Positions 1-7,408 of a DNA stretch of 64,000 bases are shown here, in pieces. The stretch lies in NCBI RefSeq assembly GCF_010731735.1, contig NZ_AP022588.1, forward strand, positions 3,224,001 through 3,288,000, in the 5' to 3' direction. The stretch's first letter is position 1. Each line of letters starts with the position of its first letter. The DNA comes from Mycolicibacterium sediminis (GTDB lineage Bacteria; Actinomycetota; Actinomycetes; Mycobacteriales; Mycobacteriaceae). A model generated the notes under the pieces. It ran no database searches. It saw only the letters and a list, made by a program, of their open reading frames with translations, and was not told where the DNA came from. A program made the translations under genes and the position numbers.

Positions 1-2
1 AC

Positions 3-542
3 GCCGTCCAACTCCGCGAGGTCGCGAAGCGGTCCCGCACCTCGCTGGCGACGATCTACAAGCGCTACCCGACCCGCGACGACCTGATCCTCGCGGCACT
101 GCAGGCGTGGCTCGACGAGAACCGCTATGCGAAGGTGTCCCGCCGCGAGCGGGCCCCGGACGAGACGGTGTACGAGGCGATGGCGGGGCTGTTCCGAACG
201 ATCTTCGAGCCGTGGGAGCGGCACCCCGAGATGCTGGTGGCCTACCATCGCGCGCGGTCGTCGACGACGGGAAGCGCACTGCTGCACCGCGGTCTCGACG
301 TCGTCGTCCCCGCCGCCATGGACGCGCTGGCAGGCGTCGACGAGAGGTTCATCGCGGACCTGGACGCCGTCATCTCGAGCCTCGTCTACGGACTCCTCGG
401 CCGGTTCGCGGCAGGCGAGATCGCGATCACCGACATCGTTCCCAGCCTGGAGCGGGCGATCTACTGGATGACCGCGGGCTACGACGCCTCGAAGTCGATG
501 AACAACTCGGTGAGCCCGCGCAGCAGGAACGTCGGTTCGTAG
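3..542 (+). CDS. TetR-family regulator, 5' end cut off by the window edge
   Basis: The reading frame is open from the first bases of the window, so the true start lies upstream. The first visible residues are the end of a TetR helix-turn-helix (REVAKRSRTSLATIYKRY, the typical recognition helix followed by the YxxY/F-type turn), and the rest is an all-helical ligand domain of about 130 residues. The gene converges on the P450 gene and overlaps its 3' end by 64 bp. The effector is unknown; because it lies beside a P450 it may be a repressor of lipid or steroid-like catabolism, which is inference only. A shorter GTG start at 135 is possible by sequence but would remove the DNA-binding domain, so I reject it. 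Confidence 0.85.
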   Translation, partial: AVQLREVAKRSRTSLATIYKRYPTRDDLILAALQAWLDENRYAKVSRRERAPDETVYEAMAGLFRTIFEPWERHPEMLVAYHRARSSTTGSALLHRGLDVVVPAAMDALAGVDERFIADLDAVISSLVYGLLGRFAAGEIAITDIVPSLERAIYWMTAGYDASKSMNNSVSPRSRNVGS

Positions 543-1762
543 GCGTAGCGCCGCGCGTCGATCGGCCCGTGCGACCGCTCACTGATGGTGATGTCGCGCA
601 TGCGGTCGAGCAGCCGGTGCACCGTGATGAGCCCCTCGACGCGAGCCAGGGGCGCGCCGGCGCACGTGTGGATCCCGCGACCGAACGCGATGTGTTCGCG
701 GACGTTCCGCCGGTCGACGCGGAACTCGTGCGGATCCTCGAACTTGGCGGGATCCCGGTTCGCGGCGCCGAGGCACAGCATCAGGACGGTGCCCGCCGGG
801 ACGAGCACTCCGCCCAGGGTGGTGGTCCGTCGCGCCAACCGGAAGTCCACCTTCGTGGGGCTCTGCGTCCGCAGCGACTCCTCGATGAACGCCGGGATGA
901 GGTCACGGTTCTCGCGCAGCGTGCGCTGGAACTCCGGTCGGTCACCGAGGGTCTGCACCGCGGCGCTCAGGAGCTTCGTGACGGTCTCCTGTCCCGCGGC
1001 GAACAGGAACGTCGCCGGACGCACGACCTCGATCGGCTCCGGTGTCGACCCGTCGGGGTAGGTGGCCGACGCCATGCCGCCCAGCACGTCGTTGCGCGGT
1101 TCCCGCCGTCGCTCGGCGATGTATCCGCTGAACTTGTCCTCCAGGTACTCCAGCGGATTGAGTCCGACGGGTGCGCCGTCGAGTGCGCCCACCTGATTGC
1201 CCGCCGGCTTGTCGGCGCCCAGCGCCCGGCGGAACTCCGCACGGTCGTCGGCCGGGACGCCGAGCAGGTCGGTGATGGCGAGGGTGGCGAACGGCCGGGC
1301 GTACTCCGACAGGAACTCGCACGTGCCGTTGTGGATGAACTCGTCGAGCTGGTCGTCGGCCAGCTGCCTCGTGAACTCCTCGTTCTCCTTGAGCCGGCGC
1401 GGCGTCAGCAACTTGCTCAGCAGCGACCGCGCACGTTCGTGCCGGGGTGGGTCCATCACCACCATGTGCTCGAAGATCGGGAACAGGTGGCGGTGCGCCT
1501 CGATCTGGGCGCTGATGTCGTCGCCCTCGGGTTCGAAGGGCAGGGGAGGGAAGGGGCCACCGATCGCATTGACCGCCGAGAAGGACTCGACGTCCTTGAA
1601 CGCGGCCATGACCTCCGCGTAGCCCGTGACCGCGACGACGCCGTGATGCGGCTCCCTGAACACGGGGCCGCGGCTGCGCAGATTCTCGAAGTAGTCGTAG
1701 GGATCCTGCGCCACCGCGGCATCGGAGAAGTAGTCGACCAGGGCGAGGTCCGTCACGTCCAT
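479..1762 (-). CDS. Cytochrome P450 monooxygenase
   Basis: A 427-residue soluble bacterial P450. Visible landmarks are the C-helix motif DPPRHERAR (residues about 104-112), the I-helix oxygen-activation motif AGQET (256-260, with Glu where Asp is more common), the K-helix ExxR (295-298), and the haem loop FGRGIHTCAG with the axial Cys at 367. It would use ferredoxin-delivered electrons to hydroxylate a hydrophobic substrate; no ferredoxin gene is next to it. The ATG at 1762 is preceded directly by AAAGGA, which is closer than usual. The gene is divergent from a TetR gene and has a palindromic operator-like site 36 bp upstream of its start. The same core sequence precedes the SDR gene at 3367, so hydroxylation followed by alcohol oxidation by the SDR is a plausible joint pathway. 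Confidence 0.95.
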   Translation of the reverse strand: MDVTDLALVDYFSDAAVAQDPYDYFENLRSRGPVFREPHHGVVAVTGYAEVMAAFKDVESFSAVNAIGGPFPPLPFEPEGDDISAQIEAHRHLFPIFEHMVVMDPPRHERARSLLSKLLTPRRLKENEEFTRQLADDQLDEFIHNGTCEFLSEYARPFATLAITDLLGVPADDRAEFRRALGADKPAGNQVGALDGAPVGLNPLEYLEDKFSGYIAERRREPRNDVLGGMASATYPDGSTPEPIEVVRPATFLFAAGQETVTKLLSAAVQTLGDRPEFQRTLRENRDLIPAFIEESLRTQSPTKVDFRLARRTTTLGGVLVPAGTVLMLCLGAANRDPAKFEDPHEFRVDRRNVREHIAFGRGIHTCAGAPLARVEGLITVHRLLDRMRDITISERSHGPIDARRYAYEPTFLLRGLTELFIDFEAS

Positions 1763-1797
1763 CCTTTCGGTCCGGCGTCGCGCTCCCGCGATCGTCG

Positions 1798-1815
1798 TTT
1801 GATCGATCGATCAAA
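1798..1815. promoter_or_regulatory. 18-bp perfect palindrome, candidate TetR operator
   Basis: TTTGATCGATCGATCAAA reads the same on both strands. It lies between the divergent P450 (start 1762) and TetR (start 1898) genes. Its first 16 bases recur exactly at 3408-3423, in front of the SDR gene. Site shape, length and position fit a TetR-family operator controlling both directions; the cognate regulator is probably the divergent TetR, but the flanking TetR at the window start is also possible. Confidence 0.75.
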
Positions 1816-1897
1816 TCAAGCCTCGAACATGGAAGCACGCACCGCGGTCGCGGTCAAGGAGATGCGGGTGCGCACGCGCGGGCCCGGAGCGTGGACA

Positions 1898-2524
1898 ATG
1901 TCGAGGATGGCCGCCACCCGCAAGCCGCGCGACAAGGACGTCGACGCGCGGACCCGTCTCATCGAGGCGACCGCGGCGCTCATGCGCGAGGAGGGGTACG
2001 CCGCCGCCACCTCGCGACGCGTCGCCGAGCGCGCCGGCGTGAGGTCCGCACTGGTCTACTACTACTTCGACACGATGGACGACCTGTTCGTCGCGGTCCT
2101 GCGCGCGGGTGCCGACGCCTCTCTGGCCCGGATGCGCGAGGCGCTGACCGCCGACGACCCGCTGCGCGCGCTCTGGGACGTCAACGCGGACTCGCGGCTG
2201 ACGATCCTCAACACCGAGTTCACGGCATTGGCCAACCACCGCAAGCCGATCGGCGCGGAGCTGCGCGCCTACGCCGAACGCGTCCGGGACATCGAGACCG
2301 CGGCCGCGACGATCGGACTGCGGGCGCGAGGCGTCGACCTCGAGGCGTACCCGCCGGTCGTCGTCGCGATGGTGCTCGCGCAGCTGTCGCGAAGCGTGTG
2401 CGCCGAGAGTGCCATCGGCGTCACCGAGGGGCACGACGCGATGCTGGCCGTCGTCGACCGTCTCCTCGGCGCGCGGCACGACGCGGCCCCCGCCGGGGAC
2501 GCCACGGCGCGCCGGCGCCGCTAG
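1898..2524 (+). CDS. TetR-family transcriptional regulator
   Basis: A 208-residue TetR repressor. The N-terminal helix-turn-helix spans about residues 20-65 (TSRRVAERAGVRSALVYYYF is the recognition region), followed by a helical ligand-binding domain and a short Arg-rich tail. The ATG at 1898 is chosen because GGAG lies 8 bases upstream; a second ATG three codons later is also possible. It is divergent from the P450 and convergent with the mycofactocin-type SDR, both of which carry the same operator-like palindrome, so it is the best candidate for a local repressor of the P450 and SDR and of itself. The ligand is unknown. Confidence 0.9.
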   Translation: MSRMAATRKPRDKDVDARTRLIEATAALMREEGYAAATSRRVAERAGVRSALVYYYFDTMDDLFVAVLRAGADASLARMREALTADDPLRALWDVNADSRLTILNTEFTALANHRKPIGAELRAYAERVRDIETAAATIGLRARGVDLEAYPPVVVAMVLAQLSRSVCAESAIGVTEGHDAMLAVVDRLLGARHDAAPAGDATARRRR

Positions 2525-2527
2525 CGG

Positions 2528-3367
2528 CTACTTCAGCATGCTGCCCGCGTCGACCGTCACGGGAAGCCCGGTGACGTAGCGGGCCTCGTCGGAGGCCAGG
2601 AACAGCACCGCGTTGCTGATGTCCACCGGTTCCACCCACCCGACCGGCAGCACGTGCATCATCTGGGCGACGGGTGCGAGATCGTCGGGACCGGGGTTCT
2701 CCAGATCGGGGCGGAAGAGCTTCATCGTGCCCTCGTTCATGAACATCGGGGTGTTCACGTTCGTGGGATGGACCGAGTTCACCCGTATCGAGTGCTGCCC
2801 CAGCTCCACCGCGAAGGTGCGCATCAGGCCGACCACGCCGTGCTTCGCGGCGATGTAGTGCCCGGTGTGCGGGTAGGCCTTGAGGCCGCCCACGGAACTG
2901 GTCAGCACGATCGACCCACCGCGTCCGCCGGCCAGGAGGTGCGGAACCCCCGCCTTCACCGTCTTCCACACGCCGGACAGGTTGACGTCGATCATGTCCT
3001 GCCAGTCCTGCTCGCTGGTCTTGTCCAGGGTGTTGCCGCCGTTGCCGACGCCGGCGTTCGCCACGATGACGTCGAGCCTGCCGAGTTCCTCGACGCCGCC
3101 GTCCACGGCCGCCTTGAGGGCGGCGTAGTCACGGACGTCGACCTCCGCCGTCACGACTCGCCGCCCGAGGTCCTTCACCAGCCCGGCGGTCTCGGCGAGG
3201 TCGTCCGACGTGGCCGGCGGAATCGCGCTGCTGCTGCTGACCGGGCGGCACACGTCGACCGCGATGACGTCGGCACCCTCCTGCGCCAGGCGGACGGCGT
3301 GACTGCGGCCCTGTCCGCGTGCTGCGCCCGTGATGAACGCGACCTTGCCCTCGACCCGACCAGCCAT
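2528..3367 (-). CDS. Mycofactocin-type SDR family oxidoreductase
   Basis: A 279-residue short-chain dehydrogenase/reductase. It has the Rossmann motif TGAARGQG (13-20), NAG (104-106), catalytic Ser about 157 and the YxxxK pair Tyr171/Lys175. A long insert follows the second strand (about residues 40-70, including VCRPVSSSS), a hallmark of the mycofactocin-coupled SDR subfamily, whose members hold NAD(H) tightly and pass electrons to mycofactocin. It would oxidise an alcohol or ketol. The reading frame continues upstream into the operator; the ATG at 3367 is chosen because GAGGTG lies 6-7 bases before it and the domain begins there. An operator-like site 40 bp upstream is shared with the P450. 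Confidence 0.92.
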   Translation of the reverse strand: MAGRVEGKVAFITGAARGQGRSHAVRLAQEGADVIAVDVCRPVSSSSAIPPATSDDLAETAGLVKDLGRRVVTAEVDVRDYAALKAAVDGGVEELGRLDVIVANAGVGNGGNTLDKTSEQDWQDMIDVNLSGVWKTVKAGVPHLLAGGRGGSIVLTSSVGGLKAYPHTGHYIAAKHGVVGLMRTFAVELGQHSIRVNSVHPTNVNTPMFMNEGTMKLFRPDLENPGPDDLAPVAQMMHVLPVGWVEPVDISNAVLFLASDEARYVTGLPVTVDAGSMLK

Positions 3368-3407
3368 TCGTCCCACCTCGCCTCGGGCGCCCGGAGCGGG
3401 CGCATTA

Positions 3408-3425
3408 TTTGATCGATCGATCAGG
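3408..3425. promoter_or_regulatory. Second copy of the GATC-rich operator
   Basis: TTTGATCGATCGATCAGG shares its first 16 bases exactly with the palindrome at 1798-1815; the perfectly symmetrical core here is the 14 bases at 3410-3423. It lies about 40 bp upstream of the SDR start, almost the same distance as the first copy from the P450 start (36 bp), which argues for co-regulation by one TetR protein. Confidence 0.72.
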
Positions 3426-3590
3426 AACAGTGGCAACGATCGCCGCCGTTGTCAAGGTCGACGGGCCCAATCGAGGTCGTCGTATGACGGATCGCGAACG
3501 CGTGCGCTCGAACGGGTTTCAGAATCGGGCGACGGTGTATCAGGTGGGCATGTCTCCAGATGCCTTCCCGATACCGCACGGGTGCGGGCG

Positions 3591-4955
3591 ATGACCGAAC
3601 CGCGGCGAATCGTCGTCACCGGCGCGTCGGGCAACGTCGGCGCCGGTGTGCTGCGCGCGCTGGCCCGCACCGTGCCCGACGCCGAGGTGGTCGGCGTCTG
3701 CCGGCGCCCACCGGCGAGCGGTGCACCCTACGAACGCGTGCGCTGGCACTCGGTCGACCTGTCGTCGCCGGACGCGGCCACCGCCCTGGCGCCGGCGATG
3801 CGTGATGCGGACGTGGTCATCCATCTGGCGCTCGCGATCCAGCCGCTGTACGACGAGGACTACCTGTACCGCGCGAACGTCCTTGGCTCCCAGGCCGTCC
3901 TGGACGCCATGGCGACCGCCGGTGTCCCGCAGCTGGTGTACGCGTCGAGCCTCGGCATCTATGCCGCCGGAGCCACGGGCCCCGTCACCGAGACCTGGTC
4001 GACCGCCGGACAATCCACCTCCACCTACAGCCGGCACAAGGTCATGGTGGAGGATTTGCTGGACCGCTTCGAGGCAGAGCGCCCCGACACCGTGGTGTCC
4101 AGGTTCCGGCCAACCGTGGTGGTGCAGCGGGAGGCGGCGTCGGAGATCCAGTCCCTCTACATCGGCCCGGTCATCCCGCGTGCGGCGCTGAAGCTGTTGC
4201 GCCGCAGGGTGCTTCCGGTGCTTCCCCTGCCCAGGGGGCTGAGCCTGCAGTTCGTCCACTCCGACGACGTCGGCGATGCCGTGGCGCGCATGATGCTTCG
4301 ACGGGTGCGGGGATCGTTCAACGTGGCGGCCGACCCGCTCGACTCGGCAGCCCTCGCCGATCTGGTCGGCGGACGGCCCGTCGGCGTCGACCCCGGCCTG
4401 TTCCGTCGCGCAGTCGTTGCCCTGCATCGACTTCGGGTGGTGGCGGTCACGCCGGGCTGGTACGACGTGGCGACCAAGTCGCCGCTGATGGACACGACCA
4501 AGGCTCGACGCGAACTGGGTTGGACCCCTACCCGTTCGTCGACCGAGGCGGCGCGGGAACTCATCGACGGCCTCGCCGAAGGCGTCGTGGGAACCAGTGC
4601 GGCCATGGGATGGAAGGAGGACTCGATGACGTCACGAACCACGCTGGATTGGGTGCACGACGGGACACTGGCGCTCTGGGGCGCCTCGGCCGTCGTGGCC
4701 GCCGCACGTCGTCGTCGCCTGGGACCGCTCACGGCCGTCGCCGTGGCCGGGAACCTGGCGGCCGGTACGCCCGCGGCACTCGAGCGGGTGCGGCAGCGGC
4801 GCCGTGACCCGGTGGCACTGCTTGCACCGGCTGCCGTCGGCGCCGGCATCCTGGCGACGCTGCGAGGCGGGTGGGCGCCGGTGGCGGCCACCGTCGCGCT
4901 CGGTGGGCTCCGCGCGTCGGAGATCCGTCGCGGCGCTCGACAGGCGATCCAGTGA
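3591..4955 (+). CDS. NAD-dependent epimerase/dehydratase with C-terminal hydrophobic extension
   Basis: A 454-residue protein. Residues 1 to about 345 form an extended SDR (NAD-dependent epimerase/dehydratase) with TGASGNVGAG (10-19), the VYASS strand (about 117) and the YxxxK pair Tyr146/Lys150. Family members act on nucleotide sugars or sterol-like substrates; the substrate here cannot be told. After about residue 345 comes a roughly 109-residue Ala/Val/Leu-rich tail with Arg clusters that looks membrane-associated and is not part of the usual fold. A strong ribosome binding site and ATG lie in frame at this junction (see 4614-4628), so the tail may also be made as a separate protein. The next SDR begins 2 bases after the stop, indicating an operon. 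Confidence 0.88.
   Translation: MTEPRRIVVTGASGNVGAGVLRALARTVPDAEVVGVCRRPPASGAPYERVRWHSVDLSSPDAATALAPAMRDADVVIHLALAIQPLYDEDYLYRANVLGSQAVLDAMATAGVPQLVYASSLGIYAAGATGPVTETWSTAGQSTSTYSRHKVMVEDLLDRFEAERPDTVVSRFRPTVVVQREAASEIQSLYIGPVIPRAALKLLRRRVLPVLPLPRGLSLQFVHSDDVGDAVARMMLRRVRGSFNVAADPLDSAALADLVGGRPVGVDPGLFRRAVVALHRLRVVAVTPGWYDVATKSPLMDTTKARRELGWTPTRSSTEAARELIDGLAEGVVGTSAAMGWKEDSMTSRTTLDWVHDGTLALWGASAVVAAARRRRLGPLTAVAVAGNLAAGTPAALERVRQRRRDPVALLAPAAVGAGILATLRGGWAPVAATVALGGLRASEIRRGARQAIQ
4614..4628 (+). promoter_or_regulatory. Internal in-frame ribosome binding site and ATG
   Basis: AAGGAGG at 4614-4620 is followed by a 5-base spacer and ATG at 4626, in the same frame as the epimerase gene. Starting here would give a 109-residue hydrophobic protein ending at 4955. 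The match is better than that of the annotated epimerase start, so this may be a nested gene or the trace of a recent fusion. Confidence 0.55.
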
Positions 4956-4957
4956 TC

Positions 4958-5818
4958 ATGCCTGTGCCAGTAAATGATTCGCGCGTCGTCGTGGTGACGG
5001 GCGCGTCCAGCGGCATCGGCCGCGAGACCGCGCTGCGCTTCGCGCGCGATCACGCCCGCATCGTGCTCGCGTCGAGGTCCGAGGGGCCACTGCGTGAGGT
5101 GGCCCGGGAATGTCGAGACGCCGGTGCCGCCGACGTCGTCCTTCAATCGACCGACATCGCCGAATCCAATCAGGTGCAGCGGCTGTTCGACATGGCGGTC
5201 GATCGGTACGGGCGGGTGGACGTCGCGGTGCAGTCTGCTGCGAACACGGCCTTCGGCAGGTTCGAGGACCTCCCGGCAGACGCCTTCGAGATGATCATCC
5301 GCACCAACCTGCTCGGGTCGGCCAACGTGGCGCGGTCGGCGCTCGCGGAGTTCCGCGCCAAGCGTGTCGGGCACCTGGTACTGGTCGGGTCCCTGCTGGG
5401 CACCGTCGCCGTGCCGAACCAATCAGCGTACGTCGCAAGCAAGTTCGCGATCAACGGGTTGGTGCGAGCGTTACGGCAGGAGAACGGGGACCTGCCGGGC
5501 GTGCGGGTGCACGGCATCTACCCCGGGCCGGTGGACACCCCGGTCTACGGGACGGCCGACAATTACCTGGGAAAGACCCCCGTCGTGCCACCCAGTTCCG
5601 TTTCCGCGGCGAGGATAGCGAGTTCGATCGTCCGCGCCACGAATCGTCGCCACTCCAGCGAGCGTCAGGTCGGGTGGTTCAACCGGCCCGCCATCGCCGC
5701 CTACCGGTACCTGCCGACGCTGTTCGACGCGCTCATCGAACCGTTTCTCCACCTCACCGCGTACACGTCCGAGGTCGGGGACCCCGAGCCGGAGCAGTCG
5801 GTGGCGGATCGCCGCTGA
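4958..5818 (+). CDS. Short-chain dehydrogenase/reductase
   Basis: A 286-residue classical SDR. Motifs are TGASSGIG (14-21), catalytic Ser145, Tyr158 and Lys162. The usual NAG is replaced by SAA (93-95), which is uncommon but seen in divergent members. The last 60 residues contain a hydrophobic, possibly membrane-binding tail (RYLPTLFDALIEPFLHL). It starts 2 bases after the epimerase stop; a GTG at 4952 overlapping that stop is an alternative start. The two genes probably form one transcript. The substrate is unknown; lipid or steroid-like alcohols are plausible given the neighbourhood. Confidence 0.88.
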   Translation: MPVPVNDSRVVVVTGASSGIGRETALRFARDHARIVLASRSEGPLREVARECRDAGAADVVLQSTDIAESNQVQRLFDMAVDRYGRVDVAVQSAANTAFGRFEDLPADAFEMIIRTNLLGSANVARSALAEFRAKRVGHLVLVGSLLGTVAVPNQSAYVASKFAINGLVRALRQENGDLPGVRVHGIYPGPVDTPVYGTADNYLGKTPVVPPSSVSAARIASSIVRATNRRHSSERQVGWFNRPAIAAYRYLPTLFDALIEPFLHLTAYTSEVGDPEPEQSVADRR

Positions 5819-5822
5819 CCCG

Positions 5823-6203
5823 CTACCGATCGGTGGGCGCTCGCAGTGCGTTGATGGCGTCCGGCGCCGTCGCGTATAAGGGTACGAACTGGTCGACCTG
5901 GGTGATCTTGATGGGCCGACTGGTGGCGGGTCCGTCGGCGGCCACGGCGAGACGGGTGTGTCCCTCGGCCTGCCGGTGCGCCTTCACCAGGACCTCGAGT
6001 CCCGCCGAGGCCAGAAAGTCCAGTTTCGTCAGGTCGATCAGCAGGGCCGCCGGGCGGGCCGCCAGCGCGCCGGCGACGGTCTCGGTCAGGTCCGGTGCGG
6101 ACAGCATGTCGACGACACCCGACACCGCGATGACCGTGACGTCGTCAACGACGGAGACGTCGACGTGTGCACCGCGCACGTCGGACGGGTTATCGGAAGC
6201 CAT
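5823..6203 (-). CDS. STAS-domain anti-sigma-factor antagonist
   Basis: A 126-residue single STAS domain, as in RsbV/SpoIIAA. The conserved loop reads LASAGLEVL, keeping the Ser that RsbW-type kinases phosphorylate, although the preceding Asp of the common DS(S/T)G motif is Ala. Unphosphorylated antagonist would bind the anti-sigma ATPase encoded upstream. The ATG at 6203 has AGGTG about 9 bases upstream. It shares a near-identical C-terminal motif (ADGPATSRP) with the STAS gene at 6808, and a stretch of matching DNA, so the two are duplicates. It is the third gene of the ordered set STAS-ATPase-STAS, 137 bp after the ATPase. Confidence 0.88.
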   Translation of the reverse strand: MASDNPSDVRGAHVDVSVVDDVTVIAVSGVVDMLSAPDLTETVAGALAARPAALLIDLTKLDFLASAGLEVLVKAHRQAEGHTRLAVAADGPATSRPIKITQVDQFVPLYATAPDAINALRAPTDR

Positions 6204-6340
6204 CGCGCAGCACCTGCATTCTCGTCGCCCAGTGATCAGCGGAGGGCGACCGTCTGCACCCTGCGACGACAAATATCTCATACCGCGGGTAGCGCGTAGA
6301 TCCAGCGGGGGCAATCGCCGTTGTCCGGGTGGCTGACGCC

Positions 6341-6775
6341 TCAGCCCAGGACGTCGCGGGCGGCCGAGAAGCGCAGGTAGACCGACGTTCCGTCGAGGCG
6401 TCCGTCGATCGTCACGTCGTCGGCCAGCGCGTTCATCAACGTGATGCCCCGCCCGCGCAGCGCGGTGGACGTTCGCGGCGCCGGTTCGACCCAGGCCCCG
6501 TCGTCGGTGACGCACACGGTCAGCCTGGCCGCGTCGTGGTGGTAGGTGACCTCGACGCTCATCGATCCGGGATCACGCCGGTCCTGGTAGGCGTGGTCTG
6601 CGCAGTTCGACATCGCCTCGTCGGTTGCCAGCAGGATGTCGGCCCGCCGCTCCGCCGACACCGGGACCACGTCGTCGACCCAGTCACTCACGGCTGCGCG
6701 CAGCCGCGCCACTTCGACGGGCTCGGCGGGACCGCTGACCGTGATGGTCGGACTGTCCAACGTGTTCGTCTGCAT
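6341..6775 (-). CDS. RsbW-like anti-sigma regulatory ATPase
   Basis: A 144-residue GHKL (HATPase_c) protein of the anti-sigma kinase type. The N-box is DEAMSNCADHAY (52-63), the G1 box DDGAW (91-95) and the G2 box RGRGITLM (107-114). Such proteins bind a sigma factor and phosphorylate a STAS antagonist, switching partner with stress. No sigma factor gene lies in the window, so the target is encoded elsewhere. It is flanked by two STAS genes on the same strand; the upstream STAS stop is 32 bp before its start. Confidence 0.92.
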   Translation of the reverse strand: MQTNTLDSPTITVSGPAEPVEVARLRAAVSDWVDDVVPVSAERRADILLATDEAMSNCADHAYQDRRDPGSMSVEVTYHHDAARLTVCVTDDGAWVEPAPRTSTALRGRGITLMNALADDVTIDGRLDGTSVYLRFSAARDVLG

Positions 6776-6807
6776 GATGGCTGGTGGTTACCCACCGCGC
6801 GGGACGA

Positions 6808-7173
6808 CTACTCCTGAAGCGCCGCGAGGCCGTCGTCGAGCGTCGGGTAGAGCGGCACGATCCGGTGTACGCCGGTGATCTCCATCGGGCGACTGGTGGC
6901 GGGTCCGTCGGCCACGACGATCATCCGCGTGGGTTCCGCGGAGCGGTGCGCCTGGATCAGAACCCGCAGGCCAGACGACGCCAGCAGGTCGACGTCGTCG
7001 AGTCGGACGACGACGGCGCGCGGCGCCTCGGCGAGTGCGGTCTCGATGTGTCGTGCGAGGTCCGGGGCCGTCAGGAGGTCCACGGTCCCCGACACGGACA
7101 GGATGGCCACGCCATCCGTGGTCGACGTCGACACGTCCAGTCCGCTGGCGCCCGAGCGGCGTTTGGAGGCCAT
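6808..7173 (-). CDS. STAS-domain anti-sigma-factor antagonist (second copy)
   Basis: A 121-residue STAS protein, first gene of the partner-switching set. The phosphorylation loop is LASSGLRVL with two Ser residues. It ends in the same ADGPATSRP region as the STAS protein encoded at 5823, with 21 identical bases (CGACTGGTGGCGGGTCCGTC as the core, read on the plus strand), showing duplication. The ATG at 7173 is chosen because GGGGTGG precedes it and the conserved domain begins shortly after; the open frame extends farther upstream without domain support. It is probably phosphorylated by the adjacent ATPase. Confidence 0.88.
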   Translation of the reverse strand: MASKRRSGASGLDVSTSTTDGVAILSVSGTVDLLTAPDLARHIETALAEAPRAVVVRLDDVDLLASSGLRVLIQAHRSAEPTRMIVVADGPATSRPMEITGVHRIVPLYPTLDDGLAALQE

Positions 7174-7408
7174 TGGGGCCACCCCACAATTCTTCGTCGA
7201 GACAGGACCGGCGGGCGGCCTTCTGCACCCTGACGGCCGAGACGACGTCGCGCGTGGAGGGGACACCGCGTCGGCCGGTCGATGATATGCCGACCGCGCA
7301 CCCGACGATTCCGCTAGGTGGTGTCGACTATGCCCCGCGCGATGGAGCGACCGTCCCGGGGCAGCCCGCGAACCGGTTCCGCCTCGTCAGAAGGGGTAGC
7401 ACTGCGAG

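Noticed and set aside
107-1897. Upstream extension of the TetR gene at 1898 to position 107
   Set aside because: The extension runs antisense through the P450 and has no similarity; the true start has a ribosome binding site at 1886-1889.
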